64,000 bases of DNA, taken from Orychophragmus violaceus (taxonomy: Eukaryota; Streptophyta; Magnoliopsida; Brassicales; Brassicaceae). The notes below the pieces were generated by a model that was given only the letters and a program-made list of their open reading frames with translations, did no database searches and was not told where the DNA came from. The stretch spans positions 101,543,489-101,607,488 of the forward strand of contig CM058237.1 in assembly GCA_030180135.1 (NCBI GenBank). Direction: 5' to 3'. How positions within the stretch are numbered: the first letter of the stretch is position 1; each line of letters starts with the position of its first letter. Below are positions 11,441 to 23,687 of the stretch, in pieces. The position numbers were made by a program, and so were the translations under genes.

Positions 11441-11517
11441 TAGATTTTCTACGATCAATTTGAACACTAAATTTGCAACTTTCTTAAATATTATTAAGTT
11501 TGGATAATGAATATTTT

Positions 11518-12010
11518 TTATGGGTTAATTGGTTTAATTACATTATCGGTTTTATTATTTTTGTTTAGATGTTATGATTTATTTGGTTTTTAATTAAACC
11601 AATTGGTCATTTTTAATTAAACAAAATGATTTATAATCAAACAAATTGATTTTTGGTAACCAATTGAATTTTGAATTAAATTTATGGGTTAATTGGTTTA
11701 TTATACCATCGGTTTAATTATTTTTGTTTAAATGTTATGGTTTAAACGGTTTTTAATTAAACCAATTGATCAATCTTAATTAAACCAAAAGGATTTATAA
11801 TTAAATCAATTGAATATTGGTTAAACCAATTGAATTTTGAATTAAATTTATGGCTTAATTGGTTTATTATACCATCGGTTTAACTATTTTTGTTTAAATG
11901 TTATGGTTTATTTGGTTTTTAATTAAACCAATTGATGAATTTAAATTAAACCAAAAGGATTTATAATTAAACCAATTGATTTTCGGTTAAATCAATTGAA
12001 TTTTGAATTA
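11518..12010 (+). repeat. Tandem repeat of about 165 bp, three copies
   Basis: Copies start at about 11518, 11681 and 11847 with TTTATGGSTTAATTGGTTTA, giving periods of about 163 and 166 bp. Each is built from shorter AATTGGTTTAAT/ATTAAACCAATTG inverted motifs, so the stretch could fold heavily. It occupies the promoter position of the TnpA-like gene, where CACTA elements often carry transposase-binding repeats; binding here is unproven. Confidence 0.75.
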
Positions 12011-13514
12011 ATCCGGAAACCAATTGGTTTAATCCTTAAATCGCTTGGTTTAATCCGAAAACCAATCAATTGGTTAAAAAACCAATTGATTTTCAGATTT
12101 CCCCAATCTCCTTCACTTTCTCTTCTCTCTCGAACCCTAATCGCTCTCTCCCCAAATCGCCTTCTCGCCAACAATTAACTCCGATCGGAATTCATGGCGA
12201 AGGGACGTGGCGGCGGTGGTAATCAGAGACGTACCATCCCCAACGTCACACAGAGACACGGAGGAAGCAAGGCCTTGAGAGCACTATCCCCCGTACCAAG
12301 CCGGTACGATTTCACGCCAACGGTGAAAGCGACTCCGTCCCAAGCTCGCTCCACCGGACCTCCGCCAAGAAAATCTCGTTCGGTCGAAGCTCCGCCTTCG
12401 AAAGCTCTGCCTTCTAACCCTAATTGCTCCCAAGTCACGCCGTCGGGATCTCGTTGCAACCAAGTTCAAACCTCGCCTCCTATCTTAAACCCCGTCGTAT
12501 CAACTCCTCACGTCCGCGACTACCCACCACTGCAACACCTATTTCAGAGCATTCTACCTCGATCGCGTGAAACCCTAAAGAGCACCGTCGCTAGTCGACA
12601 TCATAGCTCTCCAACGCTTCATGTTCAATACTCTCAAGATCCTGTAAATCCTACCTCTCAAGGACAGAGTATCCATTCGTCAGTAGCTCCCAGTGTCGAT
12701 GATGAAGAAGATGGAGAAGAAGAAGAAGGTCCACATCTTGAGCCGGTTCTCCAAGAAGATCTCCTGAAACTACTGAATGATCTCCTGATGGTACCAAATC
12801 GGGATCAGTTCATACAGGTTTTAGCTCCCACACCTCAGCCCAATGCAACTTGGTATGTCTCCCAACTCGTTTAAGTTCTTCGTGTCTCACAATGTACTGT
12901 TCATGACCCGGTTTGTAGGACTTGTATGCATCGAAATCATGTGTGTGTATATGATAATTGATACATGATTTCTGTCTTTTCGAGTTCGAGAAAGTGAATG
13001 TGTTTATGTTCATGTGTGTGTATATGCTAATTGATATACTGGATTTGGATTTTGGACTTGGAGACTTGGAGTTGCTGGAGATTGAAGTTGTATTCGTTTT
13101 AAAGTGAATGTGATATTCTTTTTAAACTTATTTTGATTCGAAGACTTTTGTTTAATGTTGGTTAGAACTTAGACTTCGTTTATGTTCTCTTTTTTAAAGT
13201 TTAAGACTATTATTTTGGACAATACTGGTACTATTTTCGGAAATTATGGTTTAAATTCTCGGTTTTCTTCATTTTTCTGGTTTTTAATTTTCGGTTCCTA
13301 GTGTCAAATGTTAGTCTCTGTCTTAGTGAAAATTATGAGTTGTTTTGTTGATTTAGGTTCTATCTTGTTACCCTACATCTATCTTGTTACATTACATTTA
13401 TCTCTTATTAACTATTTAAGACTTTTCATGTATACATTAGAAGATTATTTTCCTTATATACACTATACAACATGAATGCAATATGTACGTCTGTTGGAAG
13501 CTTGTGTGTTAGTG

Positions 13515-13520
<6 letters not shown>

Positions 13521-13571
<51 letters not shown>
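13521..13571. repeat. (AT)n microsatellite in an intron of the TnpA-like gene
   Basis: About 25 uninterrupted AT units within the 12853-13867 intron. A shorter TA tract occurs in the next intron at about 14025-14050. Probably length-variable. Confidence 0.95.
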
Positions 13572-13576
<5 letters not shown>

Positions 13577-14517
13577 TCTTTGGTTTTCTTTTTGTTTTCT
13601 TTGCTACTGATTTCGTATGTTTCTTTGCATTTTCTTAATTTGAGTCACTTTAATTTCTTTCTTGTGTGTCTTCCGAGTTTAAAATTTTGTGGGGATTAGC
13701 ATTGTCTGTATTTTTTAGCATTGTCTGTTGTGAGTTATATAGTCTTGATGAGTATTATAGTTGTCTGTTTTTAAGTTTAATATGTTGTGAGTTATAGAGT
13801 CTTGATGAGTCTGCATTTTCTAATTATTTGATGAGTCTCAGTTATAGTGTTGGTTCTTTGTGGGCAGGTTTGGTCGTGAAAAGGGAGCACTGACGAGGAA
13901 GATTACTCGGATATTTACCAACAAATTCGATGGGCCTTTTTATAGTTGGACAGTGGTTCCTCGGGATAGACAAAAAAGATACTTCATTGAATTCGCGGTA
14001 AGGTTTCTCTTCTCTTACTTTTCTTATATATATATATATGTATGTATATATAACTTGTATTTCTTTCACTAACACTGTCTTGAAATTGAAATGTAGAAAA
14101 CCCACCATTGGGATCCTTTGATCTCAGGAACTGTCCAAATGCATTTCGAGAAGATATGTCAACAGCGAATGAAAGGGATGGTATCGACTGCCCGGACTTC
14201 TCGTAAGCGTCCACCGTGGATAAACCTCACACTGTGTGCCCCACTGGGAGACAGAAGACGCAAAGGCAAAGAGCATTACCACATCTAATGCTCGTAAGTC
14301 TGAGCGTCAAGGTCTGGGTATGGCAATACACTTGTCTGGCCAGAAGTCCTTCGAAAAAATCCAATAGTAAATGGTAAGTTCCTTAAATTTAAAATCTGAT
14401 TTTGTCTGGTTACATTATTTACATTCACTTGTCTGGTTTGAACTCTAAAAACTTTTTTTTGGTAAAATTTCAGGAACAGGAGCTTGGAAGACCCGTAAGT
14501 ATTGGCGAGGTCTTTAT

Positions 14518-15223
14518 TGAAGGAATTTCTAGCGGTTCTAATCATATTAGGCAACCCTAAGTATAAATTCCATAGCCTAGGATATAAGGTTTAGGTATAT
14601 TGAATCATAAGGATCTCGAAATTACCTGGAGATTAGCAGCGGAAGATGAACAGGTATTCGAGATTCACGAGCGCCTCAAGTGCTGCGCCTCTACTGGTAT
14701 CCACACGCACACAAACTGGAACGGACGGGATGCCAGTACCGTAGAGATCGGATCTCTTAGGGATTTCTTAGTTTCTCAAAGGTGGCTGTCAATTGAGTTC
14801 TATCTGTGTAAAAGTCGTCCATATATCTCATATATACAGGCTTTTACCACGACCTAATTAACCAAGGCTTAAACCATAGTTAATTAAGTCATAAACCAAA
14901 ACCAGTATTTTGGTTCGCGATCTGTGTCGATCGATACACCTTTGTGTCGATCGACACTACCTCAGAAACACGTTACGAATGTATATCAAATATACATTTA
15001 ACCAGATCATTACACTAATGATCAATACCATATAATACATCCTGTTTGCTTAGGTGTGTGACCCTGTAGGATCATATAATACTAGCAATGAGTTCATAAC
15101 TCACAGATCACAAGTGGCTTCTAGCAAAACATTATGATTACCTAGTATTATATGAATGTCCAATCTCGACAACACAACTATCTCTAGAGTGATTACAAGT
15201 ATGATTTCAGGACATTCCCAACA
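14518..15223 (-). repeat. Copia A 3' LTR
   Basis: 706 bp. It includes a palindrome pair with starts at 14925 and 14945. Boundaries follow from the TSD and from comparison with the other LTR. Confidence 0.9.
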
Positions 15224-16029
15224 ATCTCCCACTTGTACTGAAATCTATTCCCATAATCCCTTCGTCTCTATATATCGATCTGGCATAAGACAAGATCCGT
15301 GTCATCCTTATTAAGCCAAGATCATGTTCATCGAACTCTGATTTATACTGATAAGACAAACGGCTGACAATCACCTCGTTTGAGTGTGGCCACACATTTC
15401 TCAGTATCAAATCTTCGATGGGCCCTGAGATATTTATCTCCTGTTATATAGGAGGGACAAATCCCATCTTGTTTTATCCCTATTTCTTCACACACTTCAT
15501 GATACGCCCAATCAATGCCTTTATAGTCACCAGTTACGGCTGACGTTTGACAAAGTTAAAGCGGACCAATTCACATGTAAGAAAACATGATGAACTCAGG
15601 TCTAAGGACTATACTCTATAGTCGTAATGAAAACTCTCATGACACTTATATAACTATCCTGTAGAGTTCTCATTAGCGGGTCATGTCCGATCATGTGTTC
15701 TCTAACACATATCTATGTGATTGACTTTAATACTCTTATTAATGACTCCATGAAACTTAGTCATCAGCCACCTCACATACTAGTCTCACGTGGTTGTTAA
15801 TGTCCCACTTTAACAACCTTGACCAGGCACCAACATAATTTATGTCATTTATAATCTATAGGGTTTCATGATCAAGTCACATACTCGATGACCTATAAAA
15901 TGTCATAAATTGCTTTGGAACTATTATTTAATAATCATAATTAAACAATACTGAAATCAGATTTCATTAACATAATCAAATTATGTTTACATGAACATCA
16001 TATCATAACTAAAATCAACAACAACAACT

Positions 16030-18385
16030 CCCACTAAAATTAAGATCACATCTTAAGACATCTAATGCCTATAGCAGTAGTCTGACCCTCATACGCTCTC
16101 GCTCAGCATGCGTCGAAGGACACTGCGTCTTGCTAAGAGTAATGCCAAGAGTCATGGGCATGAAGCCCTTCTTAGAATCATGCATACTGGGCATGTGCAA
16201 GATCTTATCAATATAAGTATCTTGACACAATCCAATTAGCTTGTCCAATCTATCTCTATAGATTCTTATTCCAAGAATGTATACGGCTTCTCTCATGTTT
16301 TTCATCGGAAAACAACTTCTAAGTCAAGTTTTAACAGACTGAAACAATGGAACGTCATTTCCGAGAAGTAGTATGTTATCAACATACAATACTAGAAATG
16401 CAACTGCGCTCCCACTAGTCATCTTGTAAACATACGGTTCCTCTTCGTTCCTGATGAAGTCAAACCTTTTTGATTGCTTTATCAAAACGAAGATTCTAAC
16501 TCCGAGGTGCTTGCTTCAATCCATAAATGGATCGATGAAGCTTGCATACCTTCCTAGCAGCATTAGAATCAATGAAATCTTCAGGTTGTGTCATGTACAC
16601 ATCCTTTTTCCAGAATTCCATTAAGGAAAGCTGTTTTCACATCCATCTGCCAGATCTCATAATCATAATGAGCGGCGGTTGCTAGGAGAATCCGAATGGA
16701 CTTAAGCATAGTGACTGGGGAATAGGTTTCTTCATAGTCAATACCATGAATTTGCTTGAAACCTTTTGCCACCAACCTAGCTTTGTATATCTGAATATCA
16801 CCATCCACGTCAATTTTCTTCTTGAAAATCCATTTACACTCAATGGCTTTTACACCATCGGGTAAATCAATCACAATCCAAACTTGGTTCTGTGACATGG
16901 ATCCCATTTCGGATTTTGCGGCTTTCAGCCAATTTTCGGAGTTAGGGCCCAACATTGCTTCTTCAAAAGTCGCTTACTCGTCACTGTCAATGATCAACAG
17001 ATCATGGCAATTGGTCATGAGAAATGCAAATTTCTCGGGTTCGTGACGAATCCTTTCGGATTTGCGAACTTCAGGCACCACATGTGTAGGTTCTACTACT
17101 CTTTGTAGATCCAACTGCTGCTCTTCCTCATCAGGTTGAGCTGTCTCCTGTGATTTTCGAATTTCTTCGAGTTGTATTTTACTCCCACTGTTCTTCCTGG
17201 AAAGAAAATCTTTCTCAAGAAAAACACAGTTCTGAGCAACAAATATTTTGTTCTCGGACCGGTTGTAAAAGTAATATGTATTGGTCTCCTTAGGATAACC
17301 AACGAAGTAGCACTTATCGGATTTGGGTGTGAGCTTATCAGAGATTAAACGTTTCATAAGCCTCACAACCCCAAATCTTCATGAAAGACAAATTAGGAAC
17401 ATTTCCAGTCCACATCTCATGTAGTGTCTTTGTAACTGATTTTGATGGAACCTTATTTAGTTTAAACGCATACGTTTTTTAGAGTGTATTCCCAGAAGGA
17501 TAATGGAAGATCTGAGTGACTCATCATTGATCGAAACATATCTAATAAAGTCCGATTCCTCCTCTCAGAAACTCCATTCCATTGGCGTTTTCAGAAGGAG
17601 TGAGTTGTGAAACAATTTCACAATCTCTCAAATGATCACTGAATTCTTGACTTGAGTGTTCACCTCCACGATCTTATCGTAGAGCTTCAATACTTTTGCC
17701 AAGTTGTTTCTGTACTTCATTCTGGAACTCTTTGAACTTTTCAAAAGATTCCGACTTATGTCTCATTAAATAGAAATAACCATACCTACTGAAATCATCA
17801 GTAAAGTTAATGAAGTACTGAAAGTTTCCTCTAGCACTTGTGCTCATCGGGCCACACATCAGTATGTATAAGGCCCAATGAGTCACTGGCCCTTTCTTTT
17901 ATTTGTTGAAAGAGGCCTTAGTCATTTTGCCTAATAAACAAGATTCACATTTCTCACATGATTCATAATCAGATGAGCCCAAAAGCCCATCACTATGGAG
18001 CTTCTGAATTCGTTTCTTATTTATGTGGCCCAAACGACAATGCCAGAGAAAAGTTTGATTCGTGTCATTTGACTTGAATCTCTTAGTACTAATGTTATAG
18101 ACTGGTACACTTTGGTTTAGAACATAAAGTCCATTCTATAATGGACCGCTACCATAAAATATATCATTGTAGTCAAATGAACAACATTTATTCATAATTG
18201 AAAACTGATATCCTTCTAAATCTAAACAAGGAATAGAAATAATATTTCTGCTTATAGCAGGTATATAGTAGCAGTTCTTAAGTTCTAAAACCAAGCCAGA
18301 AGGCAAAACAAATGTTCATACGGCTAATACAGCAACTCTTGCTCCATCTCTCACGCGCAGGTCCACTTGTCTTTTCTCCAAAATC
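16030..18385 (-). pseudogene. Copia A pol remains (integrase and reverse transcriptase pieces)
   Basis: Minus-strand pieces in Copia order are separated by stops and frame changes. The integrase core piece is 17674-17886 (FINFTDDFSRYGYFYLM, RHKSESFEKFKEFQ). Then come the GKTPYEL-downstream region 16974-17366 (CYFVGYPKETNTYYFYN, NCVFLEKDF), the reverse transcriptase N-terminus 16581-16955 (ENWLKAAKSEMGSM, ARLVAKGFKQIHGIDYEET, WQMDVKTAFLNG) and a last piece at 16069-16305 (YILGIRIYRDR). The catalytic YVDD block lies in decayed sequence near 16370-16440, and RNase H is absent. Non-functional. Confidence 0.85.
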
Positions 18386-19363
18386 CTACTTTTGCTTAGG
18401 CCCTGCATATTTGTACAAAATATGAGCATCACAGCCGGTATCTAATACCCAATAAGTAGAATCATAAGAAGTAACATTTACTTCTATAACATAAATACAT
18501 GAAGAAGAAGTCTCGTACGTCTTCTTCAGCTTCTCATAATCTTCCAGGAATTTATTACAGTTTCTTTTCAAATGCCCATAACCATTACAATAATGGCACT
18601 TATCATCTTTAGAAGGACCAAGTTTAACCTTAGGAGCATGGTTAGACATACTTGGATTCACAATCGAGCTCGTCTTGCCATCACCTTTGTTCTTACCAAG
18701 TTTCTTAAACTTTTTACCCTTTTGTACCATAAGAACATTTGGGGTGTCCTTCTTGATGTTAGGTTCAGCACTTTTGAGCATCCCATGCAACTCAGTCAAA
18801 GTCTTTGTCAAGTTGTTCATGTTGTAGTTCATAACAAACTGATCATATCTTGACGGCAATGACTGCAGGATGAGATCAGTAGCCAACTCTTGGCTAATGG
18901 GACAATCCAGTTTCCCCAGGTTATCAATATAACCCATCATCTTAATGACATGAGGACTAACTGGTCCGTCCTTTGGTAGCTTGCACTCAATTAGAGACTT
19001 AACCGTCTGGTATCTCTGAGTTCGTGCCTGCTCCTGAAACATACTTTTCAGGCCAGTGATCATCTCCATTGGCAACTCCACGTACTCATATTGCTTCTGC
19101 AAGTCCGAGTTCATGGTAGCTAACATGAGACAACACACACCGACCACATCATTAGAATGCTTATCCCAAGCATCCTTCTTTGACTGCCAGGCATTGACTC
19201 GGTACTTCTTGGGGAGAACTTTCTCAAGGACATAGTCCTTCTTCTCCTGTTTGAGAACAATTCTCAAGTTCCGATACCATTCAAGAAAGTTGGATCCATT
19301 TAACTTGTACTTCTCAAGGACGGATCGCAGGGAGAAATTCTTGTGATGCTTTGTGCTAGACAT
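18386..19363 (-). CDS. Copia A Gag polyprotein with CCHC knuckle and protease motif
   Basis: A 325-residue open frame starting at MSSTKHHKNF (19363); an in-frame upstream extension to 19444 looks like leader sequence. Features are the UBN2-type Gag core (LNGSNFLEWYRNLRIVLKQE), zinc knuckle CHYCNGYGHLKRNC and the beginning of the aspartic protease (YWVLDTGCDAHI). It stops soon after the DTG motif, so it is separated from the ruined pol. Gag could still assemble particles; expression is unknown. It is clearly related to Copia B and C Gag. Confidence 0.85.
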   Translation of the reverse strand: MSSTKHHKNFSLRSVLEKYKLNGSNFLEWYRNLRIVLKQEKKDYVLEKVLPKKYRVNAWQSKKDAWDKHSNDVVGVCCLMLATMNSDLQKQYEYVELPMEMITGLKSMFQEQARTQRYQTVKSLIECKLPKDGPVSPHVIKMMGYIDNLGKLDCPISQELATDLILQSLPSRYDQFVMNYNMNNLTKTLTELHGMLKSAEPNIKKDTPNVLMVQKGKKFKKLGKNKGDGKTSSIVNPSMSNHAPKVKLGPSKDDKCHYCNGYGHLKRNCNKFLEDYEKLKKTYETSSSCIYVIEVNVTSYDSTYWVLDTGCDAHILYKYAGPKQK

Positions 19364-19955
19364 AGCTGAAAACAAGAGAGGTTTATTTATGATGTTCAAG
19401 AAATGAGAAATCTTAACTATTAATAAGACTCGCATTATATTCAAAACAATGTTTCCTCAAATGAATATAATGATCCAAGACCCATACTTCACTGAAACTT
19501 GAGTGAGCTTTGGCTCATCGCCCAAATTTCATCTATCTAGGTAAGCAACAACCTTGCTAGTTATATCCAATATAACTCTTGGTTGTGGATTGACATCTTA
19601 TGTCTAATCCACCTGATGTCTCTGGGCCCAAAACGATTTTGATGGCCCAGTCAAGTAAACCAATCCTTTGAGTCATGTAATTGTTGACGTCTTGCACTGC
19701 AAGTCCATCAACACGATTACCTCCTGTCTTACTCATGTAATTGTGGACACCTTGCACTGCAAGTCTATCGCACAATGAAACAAGTCTTGACAGTTGACAA
19801 GATTGGAAAGACATCTAAACATACTTGATATTTAGTTGAGGAACAGAACTGTTAAAAAAAAATTAATCTTATTATGTTTTAATTATTCTAAGAAGTGGGT
19901 TAATTCTTTGGTTCGTTTTGCAATTTCTGGTTCAATAACCAAAGTCCCGAGTGGT

Positions 19956-20398
19956 ATGTCGACCGACACAACTCCAGTGTGTCGATCGATGCTACCAAAC
20001 CAAAACCATTGCGATAACCGGTCAATCAAATTGACTTGGTTCGATAACCGGTCAGTGTCGATCGACACAACACTTGTGTCGGTCGGCATCGACCGAATTC
20101 AATCGAATCGTAATTAACCGATAAAACCGGTTTAAATCAATTTGCGATAACCGGTCCAATCCAATTGAAACGATTCATCCAATTGAACTGATTTAGCCAA
20201 TTTTAACCAAGCGCGATAACCAGTCTAATCCAATTGAACCGATTTAAACCAATCGCTAGGTCCGTGTCGACCGACACAACCTTTGCGTCGATCGATACGA
20301 TAGGGCATCAGGAACTTCGACCTTTAAGATCGAAACCTAAAATTTTATTCGGGTTTCCATACTGTGTTGATCGATACCAGTTTGGTGTCGATCGAATT
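19956..20398. repeat. Array of paired 14-bp palindromes in the Copia A leader
   Basis: Sites matching GYRTCGAYCGAYRC loosely start at 19956, 19979, 20055, 20076, 20086, 20264, 20285, 20364 and 20385. Within pairs the start-to-start distances are 23, 21, 21 and 21 bp, and one extra site sits 10 bp further on. They lie between the primer site and gag, in the untranslated leader. See the findings for the same pairs in other elements. Confidence 0.9.
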
Positions 20399-20550
20399 TA
20401 TGCGAAACCACAGAATCGATTCTGAACAAAAACCCTAAAACATGATTTCTTTGAACAAAACTCAATTTGGCATGCATATATCATACATATCGATTCAGAT
20501 TCATCTAATTCGAATATCATGATGTTAGGTTCAATAGGATAAACCCTAAG

Positions 20551-20562
20551 GCTCTGATACCA
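20551..20562 (-). other. Copia A primer-binding site
   Basis: TGGTATCAGAGC on the minus strand, complementary to the 3' end of initiator Met tRNA, one base from the 5' LTR. Confidence 0.9.
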
Positions 20563-20563
20563 C

Positions 20564-21256
20564 TGAAGGAATTTCTAGCGGTTCTAATCATATTAGGAAA
20601 CCCTAAGTATAAATTCCATAGCCTAGGATCTAGCGTTTAGGTATATTGAATCATAAGGATCTCGAAATTACCTGGAGATTAGCAGCGGAAGATGAACAAG
20701 TATTCGAGATTCACGAGCGCCTCAAGTGCTGCGCCTCTACTGGTATTCACACGCACACAAACTGGAACGGACGGGATGCTAGTGCCGTAGAGATCGGATC
20801 TCTCAGGGATTTCTTAGTTTCTCAAAGGTGGCTGTCAATTGAGTTCTATCTGTGTAAAAGTCGTCCATATATCTCATATATACAGACTTTTACCACGACC
20901 TAATTAACCAAGGCCTAAACCGTAGTTAATTAAGTCATAAACCAAAATCAGTATTTTGGTTCGCGATCTGTGTCGATCGATCGATCGACACTACCTCAGA
21001 AACACGTTACGAATGTATATCAATATACATTTAACCAGATCATTACACTAATGATCAATCCCATATAATACATCCAGTTTTCTTAGGTGTGTGATCCTGT
21101 AGGATCATATAATACTAGCAATGAGTTCATAACTCACATATCACAAGTGGCTTCTAGCAAAACATTATGATTACCTAGTATTATATGAATGTCCAATCTC
21201 GACAACACAACTATCTCTAGAGTGATTACAAGTATGATTTCAGGACATTACCAACA
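20564..21256 (-). repeat. Copia A 5' LTR
   Basis: 693 bp. In it the palindrome pair is collapsed to one fused site, with TCGA repeated four times in a row (20970-20991). The right boundary is ACATTACCAACA before the TTTAT duplication. Confidence 0.9.
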
Positions 21257-21292
21257 TTTATTAGGACCCATACTAAACCAGATGGGACTTTC
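21257..21292 (+). other. 36-bp sliver of the CACTA exon between Copia A and B
   Basis: Includes the right copy of TSD TTTAT and the left copy of TSD CTTTC. It encodes RTHTKPDGT, which joins GEVF(I) on the left to (F)VNLKAKS on the right in the TnpA-like frame. Confidence 0.9.
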
Positions 21293-21974
21293 TGTTGGGA
21301 ATGTCCTGAAATCTACCGTAATATCTCTAGAAAGTATGATAAATGTCGAGATCAGACATAAGTCATAAATACTGGGTGATCATGATGGCTTGCTAGAGTC
21401 CGCTCTTGATCTATAAGTTTAGGACTTATTACCAGTATTGTATGATCCCTAAGGGTCACACACCATAGCTAACGGGAAAGTTAAGATGGAATTAATACGG
21501 TAAGATGCTAAAGCATTTACTGTATTTGTACAGAGAGTTGGGCAGACAACAAATGGGCTTTTGTCTGATTTGTGTCTTGGGCCCAAAAGACTAATGAGCC
21601 ATTAGTTTAATTAATTAATTAAACTTGGGCCCATTAGTGAAATAAGAGAGAACAAGGGTTGAAAAAACCCTAGTATTCCTTTTGGTCTGCGATTTTGGAG
21701 CAGTGGCCGCGGCTCTCTCTCCTCCGATCGTCTCTCTCTCTTTGTTGTTCTTCCATCCGGTCTAGCAGCCATCCCTGCTTGTAAGAGTGTGGATACCAAA
21801 GGAGGAACAGGTACTCATCTGTTCGTTGATCTCGTCATTACCACCAAATTCCGCTGCAAAGGTAATGTCCAGGTTGGTTTTATGATTCGATTACAAGAAC
21901 CTAGATCCTTGTTTAAGATTATGTGCTAGGTTGCAATTTGGGAATTGAACCATGGAAAAACTCATAATCCTTCA
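21293..21974 (+). repeat. Copia B 5' LTR
   Basis: 682 bp, from TGTTGGGAATG to ATCCTTCA. It lacks the CGATCG palindrome pairs found in Copia A, C and Athila D. Confidence 0.92.
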
Positions 21975-23687
21975 GTGGTATCAGAGCTTAGGTCATTAGA
22001 TTCTTGTAATTTGGATCGTGTGAATAATTAATCAATGAAGCGATCGAATTGTTGATTTTGTTTGATTATCATAAGAAGAATTCGACTTGTTTAATTTGAT
22101 TAAAGCTTGACTTTGTTTTGTAATTAACAATCGCTAAAAGGTTTCTTAACAAGCGATTATTTAACAAGCTATTATTTAATTGAATCGTGTTTGACTTTGT
22201 GTGTTTAAAAAACGATTAATTATTGTTTGTTAAAGTTGATGGCATGAAACGTTTTGTCCTTTATGTGAAGATCATGAATGTTGTATGATTAAGCAATTAA
22301 TGAATTAAGTTTCAAACGCATCACATGTTGACTTGCTTTGGAATAATCGATAAGACGAGTTGTGTGTATCGCTTGGATTTTTTGTCCTTATGTGAATTAT
22401 CATGAAAACGATTTGCTTGAATAAGTAAAAGGTCAAAATTTGTTTTGTCTTTAAGTGTGTCTCGATTGAATCGTTGATTTTGCTTGTTACTTGAATCGTT
22501 AACAACAATCGCACATGCTGATTTTTATGAAATAGTGAAATCGATTGTTGATTTAAGGTCATGAATATATGATTTGATCATGTGATTGTATAAGAGGAAA
22601 AAGGACAAAATTGTTTTTGTTTTAAGTGAATGTGATCAATCGCTTTTGACTTTATTTTGTCCTTTAGTGAAGTTCAAAATCGATTTGTTTGATTATGATT
22701 GTTAAGATTCGATTTGTTAAGTTTGTTAAAACAAAATCGTTTCAAATTTTGGATAATTATGGTTTAAGCGGTTAACCCAAATCGCGGTTTGCTGGAAATT
22801 ATTTAATACAATTGGTATTATTTAATTTCTGGTTAAACCGGATTTAAATTCAAAATTGAATTTTAACCTAAACCGAAGGCTGGTCTAAGTTTGATTTGGT
22901 TGGACCAAATAATTTAGAGCTGGTCTGGTTTAGTAAATAACCGATGGTTTTGATAGTTAATTTGGTCTTGGACCATAATTAATAAACCGACTCGGTTATG
23001 TCAAATTATTGGGCCAACTGGAATTCTATGGTCTTGGGCCAAGAATTGGGCCTATAATTTGTGACCCAACCCGAAAATATTTATAAAATATTAAATTAGA
23101 AATTTCTATTTTTAGTATGTTTCTAAATTTAGAAAGTTTCTAAAACAAGTAAGTTTCCCAAAATAGTAATCTTCTACTTTTGGAAATAAAGCTTAAAATC
23201 CTCAAAACCAATATCAAGCTTGGATGTCTTTCCAATCTTGTCAGCTACTTAACGCTTATTCGATTACAGATATGGCTTACAGTGTGAGGTGTCTGTTTTC
23301 GCGTAAGTAAAGTAGTATATAGTCACTAATTTCATTGGGAGTCCCAGAGATTAGTGATTATTTGGCTGTAAGAGATTGGTTTCCTTGACTGGGCCATCGG
23401 GAGTCCCGGGCCTTGAGACATCTGGTGTATTGGGCCTTGGGCCCAATTCATAACCGAGAGTTATATGAGATATAACTAGCTGTGTGTATGCTTACCAAGT
23501 AAAGCTAATTCCGGGTGACGGCCAGTGGCCCACTTTGGATTTAGCTGAACATGGGTCTCGGAATCATTGCATTCTTATGAGGTTAAACAAAAAATTTTGA
23601 ATGCAATGCGAGTTTTCTTATAAGTTATTAAGATTACTCTTTTATGAACTAAATAACTAAAACTCTATTTATCTCTAAATTTCAGTT
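21975..23687 (+). other. Copia B leader
   Basis: Untranslated leader from primer site to gag, AT-rich, with many short GATTGTT/CGATT motifs. At most one isolated GCGATCG occurs (about 22039), not in a pair. Confidence 0.7.

Larger units (their letters stand above)
14518..21256 (-). mobile_element. Copia A: Ty1/Copia retrotransposon, pol degraded
   Basis: On the minus strand the 5' LTR is 20564-21256 and the 3' LTR 14518-15223; LTR ends are TGTTGG... and ...CCTTCA. The TSD is TTTAT (14513-14517 and 21257-21261). The primer site TGGTATCAGAGC, complementary to initiator Met tRNA, is at 20551-20562 next to the 5' LTR, and a GTGGGAGAT polypurine tract abuts the 3' LTR. The LTRs differ at roughly 20 positions plus a 12-bp deletion, making A the oldest dated Copia here. 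The insertion interrupts a TnpA-like exon. The RNase H part of pol appears deleted, since coding stops after about 16085 and untranslated sequence follows. Confidence 0.95.

Noticed and set aside
13472..13699. ORF with a Tyr-Ile repeat
   Set aside because: Created by the AT microsatellite in an intron.
19956..20398. Palindromes as auxin-response (TGTCGG inverted repeat) elements
   Set aside because: TGTCGG occurs in a few sites, but the half-sites abut with no 7-8 bp gap as known ARF pairs need, and many sites lack TGTC; kept only as a remote possibility.
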